From Rhizobium etli CFN 42 (GTDB lineage Bacteria; Pseudomonadota; Alphaproteobacteria; Rhizobiales; Rhizobiaceae), in assembly GCF_000092045.1 (NCBI RefSeq), contig NC_007761.1, positions 2,235,001 through 2,299,000 on the forward strand: a DNA stretch of 64,000 nt. The letters run 5' to 3'. Each line of letters starts with the position of its first letter. Position 1 is the stretch's first letter. Below are positions 1 through 9,699 of this stretch, one piece after another. The position numbers and the translations under genes are program-made. The notes beneath the pieces were generated by a model that was not told the origin of the DNA, ran no database searches, and saw only the letters and a program-made list of their open reading frames with translations.

Positions 1-852
1 AACCAGGATACAGAATATCATGGTGCGCGTCGCGCCAAACCGTTCGGCCGCCCGCCCGAGCGGGATCTGCAGCACGGCATTGCCGGCGACGAAACAGGTG
101 ATGAGCGAAGCCGTGCGTCTCTCGGCGCTGCCAAGCGCCGCTCCATAGACGGCGAACAGCGATAGCTGGATCTGCTCGAAGGCGGCGGCGGTGAAAACCG
201 CAAGCAGCAACAGCGGCGCCAGGGCGAAGAAGCCACCGACTGACGTTGCCTCGCCTTCATCGGGCATCTCAAGAAGGCGAGGGGCAACGGCAAGCACGAT
301 CAGGCCACAGGCAAGGAAGGCCGAGACGCCGATGATGAATGGCGGCCATCCGTCCGTGCCGGCGAAGCCGAGCGACAGCGGGCCGACTGCGAAGCCTGCC
401 GAAACGATCGATGAATAGAGGCCGAGGATTCGGCCGCGGCGCGGTGCCGGCGTGATCGTGATCAGCCAGGTTTCGCTGATCACGTAGAGCGGATTGGCGA
501 AGAAGCCGAGCAGAAGACGCAGCGGCATCCAGGCCCAGACCTGCTGGGTCCAGGCAATCGCGACCAGGGTAAGGGCAGCCAGGATCGAACAGAGAATGGC
601 CAGCCGCGCCCCGCCTACGCCTCGCGAAAGCGCCGGAATGAAGGGCGCTGAGATGATGAAACCCAGCGGCGTCATCGCGGCCGAGAGGCCGATCAAGCCC
701 GATGGTATTCCCTGCCGCTCGAGAATCAAACTCAGCAGCGGATAGGTCAGCCCCTGCGCCACCGCGAACACGGTCACCGTCGCGATGATACCCGCCATTG
801 CGGTCCACGGGATCCGCTCCTCGGGCTGTGATGTCGTGCTTGCTTCGGCCAT
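1..852 (-). CDS. MFS transporter, truncated by the window start
   Basis: The frame stays open from an ATG at 852 down to base 1 (284 codons) with no stop, so the C-terminal part lies outside the window. The protein is very hydrophobic, with about eight membrane segments visible, beginning around residues 18-40. A basic loop after the fourth segment (TPAPRRGRILG) resembles the conserved MFS A-like motif between helices 2/3 or 4/5. The family moves small solutes or drugs across the inner membrane by proton exchange. It is divergent from the winged-helix gene at 967, with a 114-bp intergenic region. The substrate cannot be told. The family call is firm, the role is not. Confidence 0.8.
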   Translation of the reverse strand, partial: MAEASTTSQPEERIPWTAMAGIIATVTVFAVAQGLTYPLLSLILERQGIPSGLIGLSAAMTPLGFIISAPFIPALSRGVGGARLAILCSILAALTLVAIAWTQQVWAWMPLRLLLGFFANPLYVISETWLITITPAPRRGRILGLYSSIVSAGFAVGPLSLGFAGTDGWPPFIIGVSAFLACGLIVLAVAPRLLEMPDEGEATSVGGFFALAPLLLLAVFTAAAFEQIQLSLFAVYGAALGSAERRTASLITCFVAGNAVLQIPLGRAAERFGATRTMIFCILV

Positions 853-966
853 GCAGATATCCTCGTGTCGGTCAGGTCTGACGAATTCTGCGGGACAGCG
901 GAAGCGGCGTAATTAAGCCTTGCCAAAACGTTCTCAAAAACTTCCAAACGGACTATAGATTCGCTT

Positions 967-2475
967 ATGCAGGGATCGCGCTTTGCCTTTGGTCCGTTCG
1001 TGCTTGATCCGGATGCTGGAACGCTGCTTCGGAACGACAACCCCGTTGCTGTCAGCCACCGCGGGCTGAAGCTGCTTGCGGCGCTGGTCGGGCGACCAGG
1101 CGAAATCCTTGCCAAGACCAAGCTGATGGACGCCGCCTGGCCAGGCCTGACGGTCGAGGAAGGCAACCTTACCGTCCAGATCGCACAGCTACGCAAGCTG
1201 CTCGGCCCGTCCTCCGGCGGCGGTGAATGGATCGCAACGGTTCCGCGCATCGGCTACCGCTTCACGGGCGCCGTGCATCGGCTGGGCGGCGTGAGGCGAA
1301 AAATCTTGCCGCTGCCTGATAAACCGTCGATCGCTGTGCTGCCCTTCCTGAATATCGGCAACGATCCCGAACAGGAATCCTTCGCGGACGGGCTGACGGA
1401 AGACCTTATCACCGACCTCTCCAGGATGCCCGGCCTGTTCGTCATCGCCCGCAACTCGGTCTTCGCCTACAAGGGCAAGGGGATCGAGGTGCAGAGGATC
1501 GCCGAGGAGCTCGGTGTGCGCTACCTGCTCGAGGGCAGTGCAAGGCGTGCCGCCGGGCGCGTGCGCATCAACGCCAAGATGATCGATGCGGCGAGCGGCG
1601 ATCATCTCTGGGCGGAACGATTCGACCGCAGCCTGGACAACATCTTCGCCGTTCAGGACGAGGTGACGGCCAAGATCGTCGAGGCGCTGCTCGGCCGCCT
1701 GCGAGCACCGCCGCCGCGCAATCGGCCGAAAAGCCTCGAGGCCTATGATCTCTGCGTGCGGGCGCGCAAGCTGATGGACGATTCCCCGCAGGCGGCTGAG
1801 GAAGCACATTTGATGCTGGCGCGCGCAGTCGACCTCGACCCGGACTATGCCGAGGCCTATCGCTGGCTTGCCATGAACCACTGGATGGGATGGGTCCATA
1901 GCGGCGGGCCAACGGAATCGAACCGCGACGTTGCTTTGCAGCTGGCGCGCAAGGCTGTTGCGATCGATCCCAATGATGCCGGCTGCCGTTGGGTCCTTGC
2001 TTATCTGCTTGCCTATGCACGCGATTTCGCCGAGGCGGATGCGCAATTCGCCAAGGCCATTGAACTCGATCCGAACGAGGCGGACACCTTTGCCGCATTA
2101 TCCGACATTACGGTCCTGGCAGGGCGGATTGACGAGGGCCTCGAGCATGCTCGCAAGGCGTTCCGGCTGAATCCCTTTCCGGCGAGCTGGTATTATCTGG
2201 CGCTCGGCCAAGCGCAATATGCAGCCGAGCAATATGAGGCCGCTATCGAGACGCTGCGTCGCGACGAAACCTATCGCACGAGCTCCCGTCGTTTCCTGGC
2301 GGCAAGCCTGGCCCAGCTCGGCCGGCTCGATGAGGCGCGGGCGGAGACCGAACTCTTCCTTGTCGCCAACCCCCGCTTTTCCACCCGCCACTGGGCTGCG
2401 ACCGAACCGTTTCGCGACGCTCGGACGCTTGACCATTTCGTGGACGGCTACCGCAAGGCCGGCCTGCCGGCTTGA
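967..2475 (+). CDS. Winged-helix / TolB-like / TPR regulator
   Basis: 502 aa. Residues 1-100 form an OmpR/CadC-type winged helix (VEEGNLTVQIAQLRKLLG, then the GYRF wing). Residues about 118-240 match the TolB-like/FlgO-like domain (SIAVLPFLNIGNDPEQESFA, FAVQDEVTAKIVEAL). The remainder is tetratricopeptide repeats (A-A-DLDPDYAEAY type). Such proteins are often mis-annotated as adenylate cyclases because the same modules accompany class III cyclases, but no cyclase motif is present here. No membrane segment is visible, unlike CadC, so it is probably a cytosolic DNA-binding regulator using TPR contacts. It is divergent from the MFS gene, a possible target. The ATG is at 967; no strong ribosome-binding site is seen. 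Confidence 0.75.
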   Translation: MQGSRFAFGPFVLDPDAGTLLRNDNPVAVSHRGLKLLAALVGRPGEILAKTKLMDAAWPGLTVEEGNLTVQIAQLRKLLGPSSGGGEWIATVPRIGYRFTGAVHRLGGVRRKILPLPDKPSIAVLPFLNIGNDPEQESFADGLTEDLITDLSRMPGLFVIARNSVFAYKGKGIEVQRIAEELGVRYLLEGSARRAAGRVRINAKMIDAASGDHLWAERFDRSLDNIFAVQDEVTAKIVEALLGRLRAPPPRNRPKSLEAYDLCVRARKLMDDSPQAAEEAHLMLARAVDLDPDYAEAYRWLAMNHWMGWVHSGGPTESNRDVALQLARKAVAIDPNDAGCRWVLAYLLAYARDFAEADAQFAKAIELDPNEADTFAALSDITVLAGRIDEGLEHARKAFRLNPFPASWYYLALGQAQYAAEQYEAAIETLRRDETYRTSSRRFLAASLAQLGRLDEARAETELFLVANPRFSTRHWAATEPFRDARTLDHFVDGYRKAGLPA

Positions 2476-2513
2476 AGCGGCCGGCCCGCCCACGCAAAGG
2501 CCAGGAAGTCGCG

Positions 2514-3194
2514 TCAAACAGCCATGTTCGCCGCTGCAGACATCACATCCCGAGGCGCTGGACCACCGAACAAGTTGCGGCCACCTTCCTCGACTTCCGT
2601 GAAACACCAGCGCACGACGCCATCGCGGTCGAGCAGGAATTCCCCGACAAGCTGGCCATGGCCGGTGGCGATCATCCGCGTATCGTCCTCTGTGAATTCG
2701 TAACCGTCGGCCTTGTCGAGATATTCCATCGCCGCCATCACATTCATGGGCTCCGGCAGCTCGCCCGGCATGTCGATCTGCATTGAGGACATCGTGCTCA
2801 TGCTGACCTTGTGCGGCCATTCGTTCTCGGATTCGGTGAACTCGATATTCGGCAGGCCGAAGGCTCTGTGCGACACCCTTTCGGGGTCGGAGGCGGCCAG
2901 TAAATTGGGAAGCGGGTGGTAGCGGAAATAGAGGCGCGCTCGCTCGATCGGCGTATTGACGACTGTCAGACTGTCGATGCCTTTCTCCTGCAACGCATCG
3001 GTGAGCTCGGCCATGGCGGCGATCTGCCGGCGGCAGAAGGGGCAGTGCAAGCCGCGAAACAAGCCGACGAGCACCGGCTTCTGACCGCGAAAATCATCGA
3101 TGGCGATCTTGCCATTGCGGGTGATCGCATCCAGCACCACGTTGGGCGCGCGATCTCCAGGCTGTAATGGTTTGTCGGCGTGGTTCTCCTGCAT
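2514..3194 (-). CDS. Peroxiredoxin-like (AhpC/TSA, redoxin-fold) protein
   Basis: 226 aa. The N-terminal half has the thioredoxin/redoxin layout: PGDRAPNVVLDAI, then a CPFCRRQ active-site motif at about residues 51-57 preceded by LVGLFRGLH. This CxxC form is typical of the AhpC/TSA-like family seen as orphans in rhizobia. The C-terminal half (FLLDRDGVVRWCFTEVEEGG) fits the same fold. Likely role: thiol-dependent reduction of peroxides or disulfides in the cytosol. A strong ribosome-binding site (GGAGG) precedes the ATG. It lies between two regulators with no operon partner on its strand, and converges with the upstream regulator. Substrate unknown. Confidence 0.7.
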   Translation of the reverse strand: MQENHADKPLQPGDRAPNVVLDAITRNGKIAIDDFRGQKPVLVGLFRGLHCPFCRRQIAAMAELTDALQEKGIDSLTVVNTPIERARLYFRYHPLPNLLAASDPERVSHRAFGLPNIEFTESENEWPHKVSMSTMSSMQIDMPGELPEPMNVMAAMEYLDKADGYEFTEDDTRMIATGHGQLVGEFLLDRDGVVRWCFTEVEEGGRNLFGGPAPRDVMSAAANMAV

Positions 3195-3263
3195 TGTTAG
3201 TTCCTCCCTTTATATCTCTGACTTGTTTGGACTTATGCGGAGCGACCATGAGATGCGAAGCCT

Positions 3264-6200
3264 TCAGTCGAGAAACGGCAAGACGACGAATGTGCCTGGG
3301 TCGAGCTTATGGCGGATGCACACATCCTGCGCCAGCGCGAAATACCGTTCCGCTTCATCCATGTCGTCATGTTCAAGGCTCAGTGTTGCCAAGCCATCAT
3401 AGCACGGAAAGAGCAGTTGCGGCTCGTCAATTTCCTTCGCAACCTCAAGGGCTTCCTCGTAATACTTACGAGCTAGCTTCGGCTGCCCATGGCACTGATG
3501 TATCTGCCCGAGCACGATCAGCGGCACGGAAAGATGGTCGCGCTGATCGAGCGCCCGGTCGATTTCCACCGCCTTTTCCGCTGCCGGCACGCCCTCGGCT
3601 CCGCAGCGATCAGTGAAGGTGCAGCAGGAGACCGCGAGATTGGCGAGAAGACGCGCCTGGAAGCCGAGATCACCGATACGGGTGGCGACCTCCAATCCGC
3701 GGCGGCAGATCCTGATGGCATTGGCCGGATCGACGATCGTGTAAAGAACACCGAGGTTGGAATAGGCGCGGCAGGCGGCGCTTTGCAGATCGGCCTTTTC
3801 GGCGACCGAGAGGCTGCGCTCCACTTCCTGCACGGCATCACGGCGGCGTCCGAGCCGCGCCAGCGCTGCACCCTTGGTGTTCAGCGCCTCTGCCATCGCC
3901 CGCGCTGCCTCCCGTCCTGCCTCCGTCGTTCCATCGATCGGCAGCGTTTGCAGGCATTGCAGCGCCTGTGTCGCCCATTCGACAGCAGCAGCCTGGTCGC
4001 CGGTGCGGAAGGCGAGGTGGCCGCGTTCCTGCAGGAGATGCGCATGTTCGATCGGCGCATCGATCGGCGCGATCATCGCTTCGGCTTCGGCGCAACGGCT
4101 CTCTGCTTGATCGCGACGTCCCGCCTCGAGATGCAGACGGCTGATCTTGCGCAAGATCCTCGCAGCGGCGATCCGATCATCTTTCGCGCGGTGGGTCGCA
4201 AGTGCTCGCTGATAGTGGTTAAGGGCGGCCTCACGCTGGCCGGCAGGACCGCAGAGATCGCCAAGGCGCTCCAACAGTGCCGATTGCTCCGGCGTCATCT
4301 CCGGCTCGTCGGCAAAGGCAGCAAGAGCCTGACGATAGAGACGCATGGCATCGTCATTGGCGTAAATCTTGCGGGCCATATCGCCCGCCGCCATGAGATA
4401 GCTGGCGCCCTTGGCCTTTTCGGTGGTCAGGCTGAAATGATGGCCGAGCTGCGCCAGATGCTCTGCCCGATCTGGCGCCACGCCATATTGGCGTTCCAGC
4501 GCCCGGCCGACCCGTCGGTGAAGCTCCATGCGCCGTTGCAGCAGCAGATTGTGGTAGGCGACGTCGTGCATCAGCGTCTGGCTGAAGCGATAGCCCGGAG
4601 ATATCGCCGCATCCGGTCCGCGCAGTTCCTCGATAATATTGGCATCGCAGAGATAATCCAGGGCCGCATCGACGCCGGCCGGGTCGGTCGCGACGGTGCG
4701 GAGCAGGGCGGTATCGAACTTCGGGCCGACGACCGCCGCCTCCTGCGCCAGACGCCTGATCTCCTGCGGCAGCCGGTCGACACGGGCAAGCAACAGGGCC
4801 TGCAGATTGACCGGTATATCGACATCCGCGTCTTCGGCCGCGACATGCCAGCGCTGGCCGTCATTGTGCAGCGTGCCCATGTCGATCAGCCCGCGCAGGA
4901 TTTCTTCGATGAACAGCGGATTGCCGCCGGCGCGATCGAGGATACGCTTGCGCATCGGCGCCGGCAACTTGCCGTGACCCTCGCCAAAAAAGGCGGCAAG
5001 CAGCTTCTGCCCATCGGCAGCGAGGAGGGGAGCGAGACGCTGGACGGTGACGCTGACGCGATTGGAGTTCAGAGGGTCCGTCTGCAAAGTCGGCCGATAG
5101 ATCGCAAGCAGCATCAGCCGGCTGCGCTCCAGCCGGTCCATCATGAAGCGCAGCACCTCGAGCGAGGCGGCATCCGCCCAGTGGAGATCCTCGATGACAA
5201 GAAGGAGAGGGCCTTGCGCCAAGCGCCGTTCGAAAACGGTGCGAACCGCATAGAAGATCTGCCGCCGCAATTGTTCCGGCTCGATGTGCCGGAGCGCGCC
5301 ATCGGGATCGCCGAGGCCGAGAACATGCAGAAAGAGCGGCAAAAGCGCGTCGATGTCATCAGACCTCAGATCGAGGGCACGGAACCCTGTTGTCAGTAGT
5401 TCCCGTGTCTTGTCGCGATCGTCGCGCTCGCCGATTCCGTAGGCGCTGCGCACGACCGCGGCGAGCGTGCCGTAAGATTGTTCGCCGAGGGGAGAGCAGG
5501 TGGCTTTGCGGATGGCAAGGCCGGGGAAACGGTCTGCATCGGCGGCGACCCCGACGAACTCGCTGGCCAGCCGCGATTTGCCGATGCCCGCTTCGCCGAT
5601 CAGGCGGACAAGTTGCGCGGCGCCGCCACAGGCAAGATCGAGGCAAGTCAGAAGGCGCGACATATCCGCGTCTCGTCCGACCATAGGCGCCCGAAGGCCG
5701 AAACTTTCGAGCCCGCGCGCCGTATGCGGCGCTTCCAGCAGTCCGGTCAGCCGATGCACGAGCACGTTTCCACTCTTGCCGCGCAAAGCTTGCGCGCCGA
5801 GACTTTCGAAGGCAAAGGCGTGGCGAGTGAGGCGATAGGTCAGGGGGCCGACGAGAATATCGTTTTCACCGGCCATGGATTGCAGCCGTTGCGCAGTATT
5901 CACCGTGTCGCCGGTCACAGAATAGGATTTTGTGCTGGCGGCGCCGAAGCCGCCGGTGACGACAGGGCCGCTGTTGATGCCAATATGCAGACGCAACGGC
6001 ACGCCGGCGCGCGACTGCCAGCGTGTGCCGACCGCAGCGGCCCGGTCGATCATATCGAGTGCAGCGTTGAGCGCCCGCACCGGATCGTCTTCATGGGCGA
6101 CGGGCGCACCGAACAGCGCCAGAAGAGCATCGCCGACAAATTTGTCCACGAAGCCGCCATAGGCCTCCACCGCCAGGGTCATCTCCTCGAACAATTCGTT

Positions 6201-6509
6201 CTGCAGGGCCCGCATGACTTCCGGGTCGATCTGCTCGCTCAGCGACGTGAACCCGCAGAGATCGGCAAAGAGCACCGTCACCGGCCTTCGGTCGGCATCA
6301 CTATCGGCTTCAGCCGGTGCCGTCTCGATGGCTGGTTTCGCGGCGGGCTGGGCCTTGCCTGAGATCGATGCGCCGCATCTCGGGCAGAAGGCAAAATCCG
6401 GCTGGCATGGATAGCCGCAGGCCGCGCAGGAGAGTGGCTGCTTTGCACCGCATCGCGGACAGAAAGCAAAACCGCTCTGAATATCGAAACCGCAGCCGGC
6501 GCAGTCCAT
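3264..6509 (-). CDS. Class III adenylate/guanylate cyclase-AAA ATPase-TPR protein with double zinc ribbon
   Basis: About 1081 aa from the ATG at 6509; the frame is open to 6608, but the zinc ribbon starts right after this Met. Order: two CxxC...CxxC zinc ribbons (residues 3-46), a class III cyclase domain (about 75-255) with metal-binding Asp83 in VLFADLCGFT and Asp127 in DKFVGDALL, and the N-x3-R pair in GDTVNTAQRL. Next comes a STAND/AAA-type ATPase with Walker A GEAGIGKS at 305-312 and a Walker B-like LLLVIEDLHWAD. Many TPR-like helices follow to the C-terminus. The key cyclase residues are present, so it may make cAMP or cGMP, with the NTPase-TPR part sensing a partner. Single transcription unit. 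The inducing signal is unknown. Confidence 0.8.
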   Translation of the reverse strand: MDCAGCGFDIQSGFAFCPRCGAKQPLSCAACGYPCQPDFAFCPRCGASISGKAQPAAKPAIETAPAEADSDADRRPVTVLFADLCGFTSLSEQIDPEVMRALQNELFEEMTLAVEAYGGFVDKFVGDALLALFGAPVAHEDDPVRALNAALDMIDRAAAVGTRWQSRAGVPLRLHIGINSGPVVTGGFGAASTKSYSVTGDTVNTAQRLQSMAGENDILVGPLTYRLTRHAFAFESLGAQALRGKSGNVLVHRLTGLLEAPHTARGLESFGLRAPMVGRDADMSRLLTCLDLACGGAAQLVRLIGEAGIGKSRLASEFVGVAADADRFPGLAIRKATCSPLGEQSYGTLAAVVRSAYGIGERDDRDKTRELLTTGFRALDLRSDDIDALLPLFLHVLGLGDPDGALRHIEPEQLRRQIFYAVRTVFERRLAQGPLLLVIEDLHWADAASLEVLRFMMDRLERSRLMLLAIYRPTLQTDPLNSNRVSVTVQRLAPLLAADGQKLLAAFFGEGHGKLPAPMRKRILDRAGGNPLFIEEILRGLIDMGTLHNDGQRWHVAAEDADVDIPVNLQALLLARVDRLPQEIRRLAQEAAVVGPKFDTALLRTVATDPAGVDAALDYLCDANIIEELRGPDAAISPGYRFSQTLMHDVAYHNLLLQRRMELHRRVGRALERQYGVAPDRAEHLAQLGHHFSLTTEKAKGASYLMAAGDMARKIYANDDAMRLYRQALAAFADEPEMTPEQSALLERLGDLCGPAGQREAALNHYQRALATHRAKDDRIAAARILRKISRLHLEAGRRDQAESRCAEAEAMIAPIDAPIEHAHLLQERGHLAFRTGDQAAAVEWATQALQCLQTLPIDGTTEAGREAARAMAEALNTKGAALARLGRRRDAVQEVERSLSVAEKADLQSAACRAYSNLGVLYTIVDPANAIRICRRGLEVATRIGDLGFQARLLANLAVSCCTFTDRCGAEGVPAAEKAVEIDRALDQRDHLSVPLIVLGQIHQCHGQPKLARKYYEEALEVAKEIDEPQLLFPCYDGLATLSLEHDDMDEAERYFALAQDVCIRHKLDPGTFVVLPFLD

Positions 6510-6674
6510 CGCAGGCGTCTCACGAACCCGGTATGCGACGGCTATATCAGCCGTAACCACGGGCCTCAAACAGAAGAGCAGCATGAACCTGTTGCCCTGT
6601 GCCCGCAAGCGTCAAAAAAGGGCGCAGAACGACGATCCGGCCTTCTTGAGACCTGCGTCGGGGGTCAAACGATG

Positions 6675-7478
6675 TCACCTCGTCCCTGCCAGAAACTGGC
6701 GGAACCGATCCGATTTCGGATGCCTGAAAAGCTCGCTGGGCTCCCCTGCTTCTTCGACGACGCCCCGGTGAAGAAAAACCACCTTGCTCGACACGTCTCG
6801 GGCGAAGGCCATTTCATGGGTGACAACAAGCATGGTTCGACCTTCCTCAGCGAGCGAGCGCATCACTTTCAGCACTTCGCCGACGAGTTCGGGATCCAGC
6901 GCCGAGGTCGGTTCGTCAAACAGCATGACCCTCGGCCGCTGCGCGAGAGCGCGGGCAATCGCAGCCCGTTGCTGCTGCCCGCCAGACAAATGCGCCGGAT
7001 AGAAATTTCGTTTTTCGGCGATGCCGACCCGTTCGAGCAGAGCTTCGGCCTCCGCGATACATTCCGCGCGGTTGCGCTTCTGCACGTGCACCGGTGCTTC
7101 GATCACATTTTCAAGAATGGTCATGTGCGACCAAAGATTGAAATTCTGAAACACCATGCCGATGTGTTCGCGCATCCGGTCGACTTGCCTGCGGTCAGCC
7201 GGCACCGTTCTACGCCCCGATTTCTTCAGAGCGTACATCTCGCCGCCGATGCGAATTTCCCCGCTGTCGGGGATTTCGAGCATATTGAGGCATCTCAGCA
7301 TCGTCGATTTGCCGGAGCCGGATGAGCCGAGGATTGAAATCACGTCCCCCTCATGCGCTTCAAGCGAAATTCCCTTCAGCACTTCCAGCGGGCCGAAGCA
7401 TTTGCGGAGATCCTTGACCGAAACGGCAACGCTTTTGTCCTTGTTGTCGCTCACCAAAACTGTTCCCCTGTCCGACAT
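6675..7478 (-). CDS. Polar amino-acid/opine-type ABC transporter ATP-binding protein
   Basis: 267 aa. Walker [10 protein letters not shown] (about residues 51-59), Q-loop ([10 protein letters not shown]), signature [16 protein letters not shown] and Walker [16 protein letters not shown] are all intact, closely following the HisP/OccP/NocP family. It powers import through the two permeases just upstream on the same strand, only 12 nt away from the first. The ATG at 7478 is preferred over the upstream GTG because GGGAG sits at the right distance. It is the last gene of the gntR-permease-permease-ATPase arm. The cognate binding protein is encoded in the opposite arm at 10949. Confidence 0.93.
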   Translation of the reverse strand: MSDRGTVLVSDNKDKSVAVSVKDLRKCFGPLEVLKGISLEAHEGDVISILGSSGSGKSTMLRCLNMLEIPDSGEIRIGGEMYALKKSGRRTVPADRRQVDRMREHIGMVFQNFNLWSHMTILENVIEAPVHVQKRNRAECIAEAEALLERVGIAEKRNFYPAHLSGGQQQRAAIARALAQRPRVMLFDEPTSALDPELVGEVLKVMRSLAEEGRTMLVVTHEMAFARDVSSKVVFLHRGVVEEAGEPSELFRHPKSDRFRQFLAGTR

Positions 7479-7490
7479 GCACACTCCCGT

Positions 7491-8189
7491 TTAAGATTGC
7501 AGCCGCATACGCACATGAGGCGAAAGCCAGAAATCGACCGCCATGAGCATCCGTGTGACGATGAAAATGATCGCGAGGTAGATCGCGCCGGCGACGATGA
7601 AGATCTCGAAAGCGCGGAAGCTGTCGGCGATCAGTTTTCCAGCCAGACCGGTGACTTCCATGATCGTGATGACAGACGCGAGCGCTGTTGCTTTGATCAT
7701 CAGGATGATCTCATTGCCGTAAGCGGGCAGCGCATGCCTGATGGCGATCGGCAGGATGATCCGCCTGAACAAGAGAATGCCCGACATGCCGCAAGCGCGA
7801 GCCGCCTCGATCTCCTGGGCGGAGACGGCCAGCAGTCCTCCGCGAAAAATTTCGCTGCAATAGGCGGCAGTATTCAGAGTGAGGGCGAGCACCGCACACC
7901 AGTAGGGTTCGCGAAAGAACCCCCAGACGCCGAGGTCCTGTAGGCCGTGTCTGAATTGGCCGAGGCCATAATAGATCAGGAACATTTGGACGAGGAGCGG
8001 CGACCCTCTGAAGACGAAGACATAGCCACGGGTTACGGTTCGGCCTATTTCACCGCCGGTCACGGCCAGGAGCGAGATCGCCAGCGCCAGCGCGCTGCCT
8101 GCCACGACGGACGTGACGGCAAGCTCAAGCGTCAGCGGCAAACCGGTCAGAAGCGTGAGAAACGTATCCCACATAAAGCCCAGATCCAT
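7491..8189 (-). CDS. Polar amino-acid ABC transporter permease (HisM/OccM type)
   Basis: 232 aa with five to six membrane helices and the EAA-type loop QEIEAARACGMSGILLFRRI, which contacts the ATPase. The ATG at 8189 overlaps the stop of the next permease gene by one base (TGATG), so the two are translationally coupled. A long upstream extension of the frame overlaps the neighbouring gene and lacks membrane character, so it is not used. With the second permease it should form the heterodimeric channel of a HAAT/PAAT-family importer for a basic amino acid or opine-like solute. Confidence 0.92.
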   Translation of the reverse strand: MDLGFMWDTFLTLLTGLPLTLELAVTSVVAGSALALAISLLAVTGGEIGRTVTRGYVFVFRGSPLLVQMFLIYYGLGQFRHGLQDLGVWGFFREPYWCAVLALTLNTAAYCSEIFRGGLLAVSAQEIEAARACGMSGILLFRRIILPIAIRHALPAYGNEIILMIKATALASVITIMEVTGLAGKLIADSFRAFEIFIVAGAIYLAIIFIVTRMLMAVDFWLSPHVRMRLQS

Positions 8190-8914
8190 CACAACGCTCT
8201 CCTTGTGCCCTGGATCGTTCGCGCTTCCATGCGTCTGAACAGGATTGATGAAAGCCAGGTGATGACGAGATAAAGAACGACCGCCGTCAGGTAGAACTCG
8301 AACGGCCGGCGCGTCGATCCGGCTCCGATCTGCGATTGGCGCAGCAGTTCGACGAGACCCGTAACGGAGATCAATGCCGATTCCTTCAAGACGAGCTGCC
8401 AGGTGTTTCCGAGGCCCGGAATAGCGTAGCGCAGGACGAGGGGGGCGACGATGCGTCTGAATTTGGGCCATGGCCGCATGCCAACGGCGATGGCGGCTTC
8501 GATTTCGCCACGTGCAACCGACCTGTAGGCGCCGCGAAATACCTCAGCCTGATACGCCGCCGAAACCGCGCCAAGCGCCAGGGTTCCGGTGAGAAATGCC
8601 GGCATTCCAATGAAACCTTGATAGCCGAACATGCCGCCCAAGGATCCAAGGAATGCGCTGCCGCCGAAATAGAAGAGGTAGATGACCAGAAGGTCAGGCA
8701 CGCCGCGCAGAACGGTCGTGTAGCAATCTGCAAGCCATCGGATGGTCAGGTGGCGGGATAACTGCATGAAGGTAACGACCGTCCCGATCAACGTTCCGGT
8801 CAGGAAACCGCAGACGGACACACCGATGGTCATCGCCGCCGCAGTCAGAAGTAGCCAACCCCAACCCGTCTGCCCGAAGCCGACGAGAGCCAGGTAACTG
8901 TCGATAGGTGCCAT
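8189..8914 (-). CDS. Polar amino-acid ABC transporter permease (HisQ/OccQ type)
   Basis: 241 aa. Hydrophobic, with the transmembrane-domain loop RGEIEAAIAVGMRPWPKFRR, typical of HisQ/OccQ/NocQ permeases. The start chosen is the ATG at 8914 (MAPIDSYLALVG); the frame continues upstream but into the regulator gene. The gene lies 35 bp downstream of gntR on the same strand and its stop overlaps the start of the second permease. It is predicted to work in the inner membrane as half of the channel fed by the binding protein encoded at 10949. Confidence 0.92.
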   Translation of the reverse strand: MAPIDSYLALVGFGQTGWGWLLLTAAAMTIGVSVCGFLTGTLIGTVVTFMQLSRHLTIRWLADCYTTVLRGVPDLLVIYLFYFGGSAFLGSLGGMFGYQGFIGMPAFLTGTLALGAVSAAYQAEVFRGAYRSVARGEIEAAIAVGMRPWPKFRRIVAPLVLRYAIPGLGNTWQLVLKESALISVTGLVELLRQSQIGAGSTRRPFEFYLTAVVLYLVITWLSSILFRRMEARTIQGTRRAL

Positions 8915-8949
8915 ACGGGGACCTCTTGAGTAAAAGATCGGGTTGCGCG

Positions 8950-9699
8950 TCAGTCGGGTGCGCGCCGATGCGCCCAGATGCGCTGGAGCTTCGACATGTT
9001 TTTGAGCGAGCTTTGCACATGCGCTCGCGCTGCCGCGGCCGCCGCATCCCGGTCGCGTGCACAAATGGCGTCTGCGATCGCCCGGTGTTCGTCGAGATCG
9101 GTGTGCTCCAGATCCACCCAGAGAACTTCGAGCCACAGGGCCAGGCGAAGCTGCTGATAAACTTGATCCGTCACCCTCACGAGGGCCTCGTTTCGGGTCG
9201 ATTCCACGATGACGCGATGGATGTATAGTCCAAGGTCGAGGTTGCGGGCCGCGTCAGAGGGCGTCTTGTTCGTCGTATCCTTCAGTTCTACCATCTGGGC
9301 AATGACCTCACGGAGCCGATCGAGGTCTTCCTCGCTCGCTACCTCGCAGGCGAGTTGCGCGGCGCAAACGTCGAGCGCTTCGCGAACGACCAGCAGATTG
9401 CAGAACTTGGTGACGTCGAGGTCGGTCACCGTGTAGCCGAAGTTCCGCTGACCGACGATAAGCCCTTCTTCTTCCAGCTTCATCAGCGCTTCGCGCAGCG
9501 GTGTTCGGCTCACGCCGAAGCGCTTGGCGAGCGTCACTTCCGACAGGCGCTCGGAGGGGCGAAGCTGGCCGGTGAGGATCAGATCCTTCAATTGCAAATA
9601 GGTGCTCTCACGCAACGATCCTCGCTGTTCTGTCTTGGTCGATGCCAATCGATTCCCCTTCCGTCTCTGGTCCATTCGCCCCTCGGTGAACGACACCAT
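8950..9699 (-). CDS. GntR-family (FadR/FCD subfamily) transcriptional regulator
   Basis: 249 aa. The N-terminal winged helix is clear: LKDLILTGQLRPSERLSEVT, then VSRTPLREALMKLEEEGLI. The C-terminal all-helical FCD ligand domain carries the expected metal-binding histidines (LYIHRVIVE and DEHRAIADAI). The ATG at 9699 has AGAGGG seven bases upstream. It is first in the transporter arm and divergent from the ureohydrolase operon, so it probably represses both arms until the transported compound or a product binds the FCD domain. A GTATAC-centred palindrome lies in the divergent promoter. Confidence 0.9.
   Translation of the reverse strand: MVSFTEGRMDQRRKGNRLASTKTEQRGSLRESTYLQLKDLILTGQLRPSERLSEVTLAKRFGVSRTPLREALMKLEEEGLIVGQRNFGYTVTDLDVTKFCNLLVVREALDVCAAQLACEVASEEDLDRLREVIAQMVELKDTTNKTPSDAARNLDLGLYIHRVIVESTRNEALVRVTDQVYQQLRLALWLEVLWVDLEHTDLDEHRAIADAICARDRDAAAAAARAHVQSSLKNMSKLQRIWAHRRAPD

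Noticed and set aside
3489..5399. A 636-codon plus-strand frame opposite the cyclase-ATPase gene
   Set aside because: It lies antisense to a gene with clear domain motifs; its translation has no recognisable motif and reflects high GC. The same applies to 41716-43182, 43701-45329 and 58808-60223.
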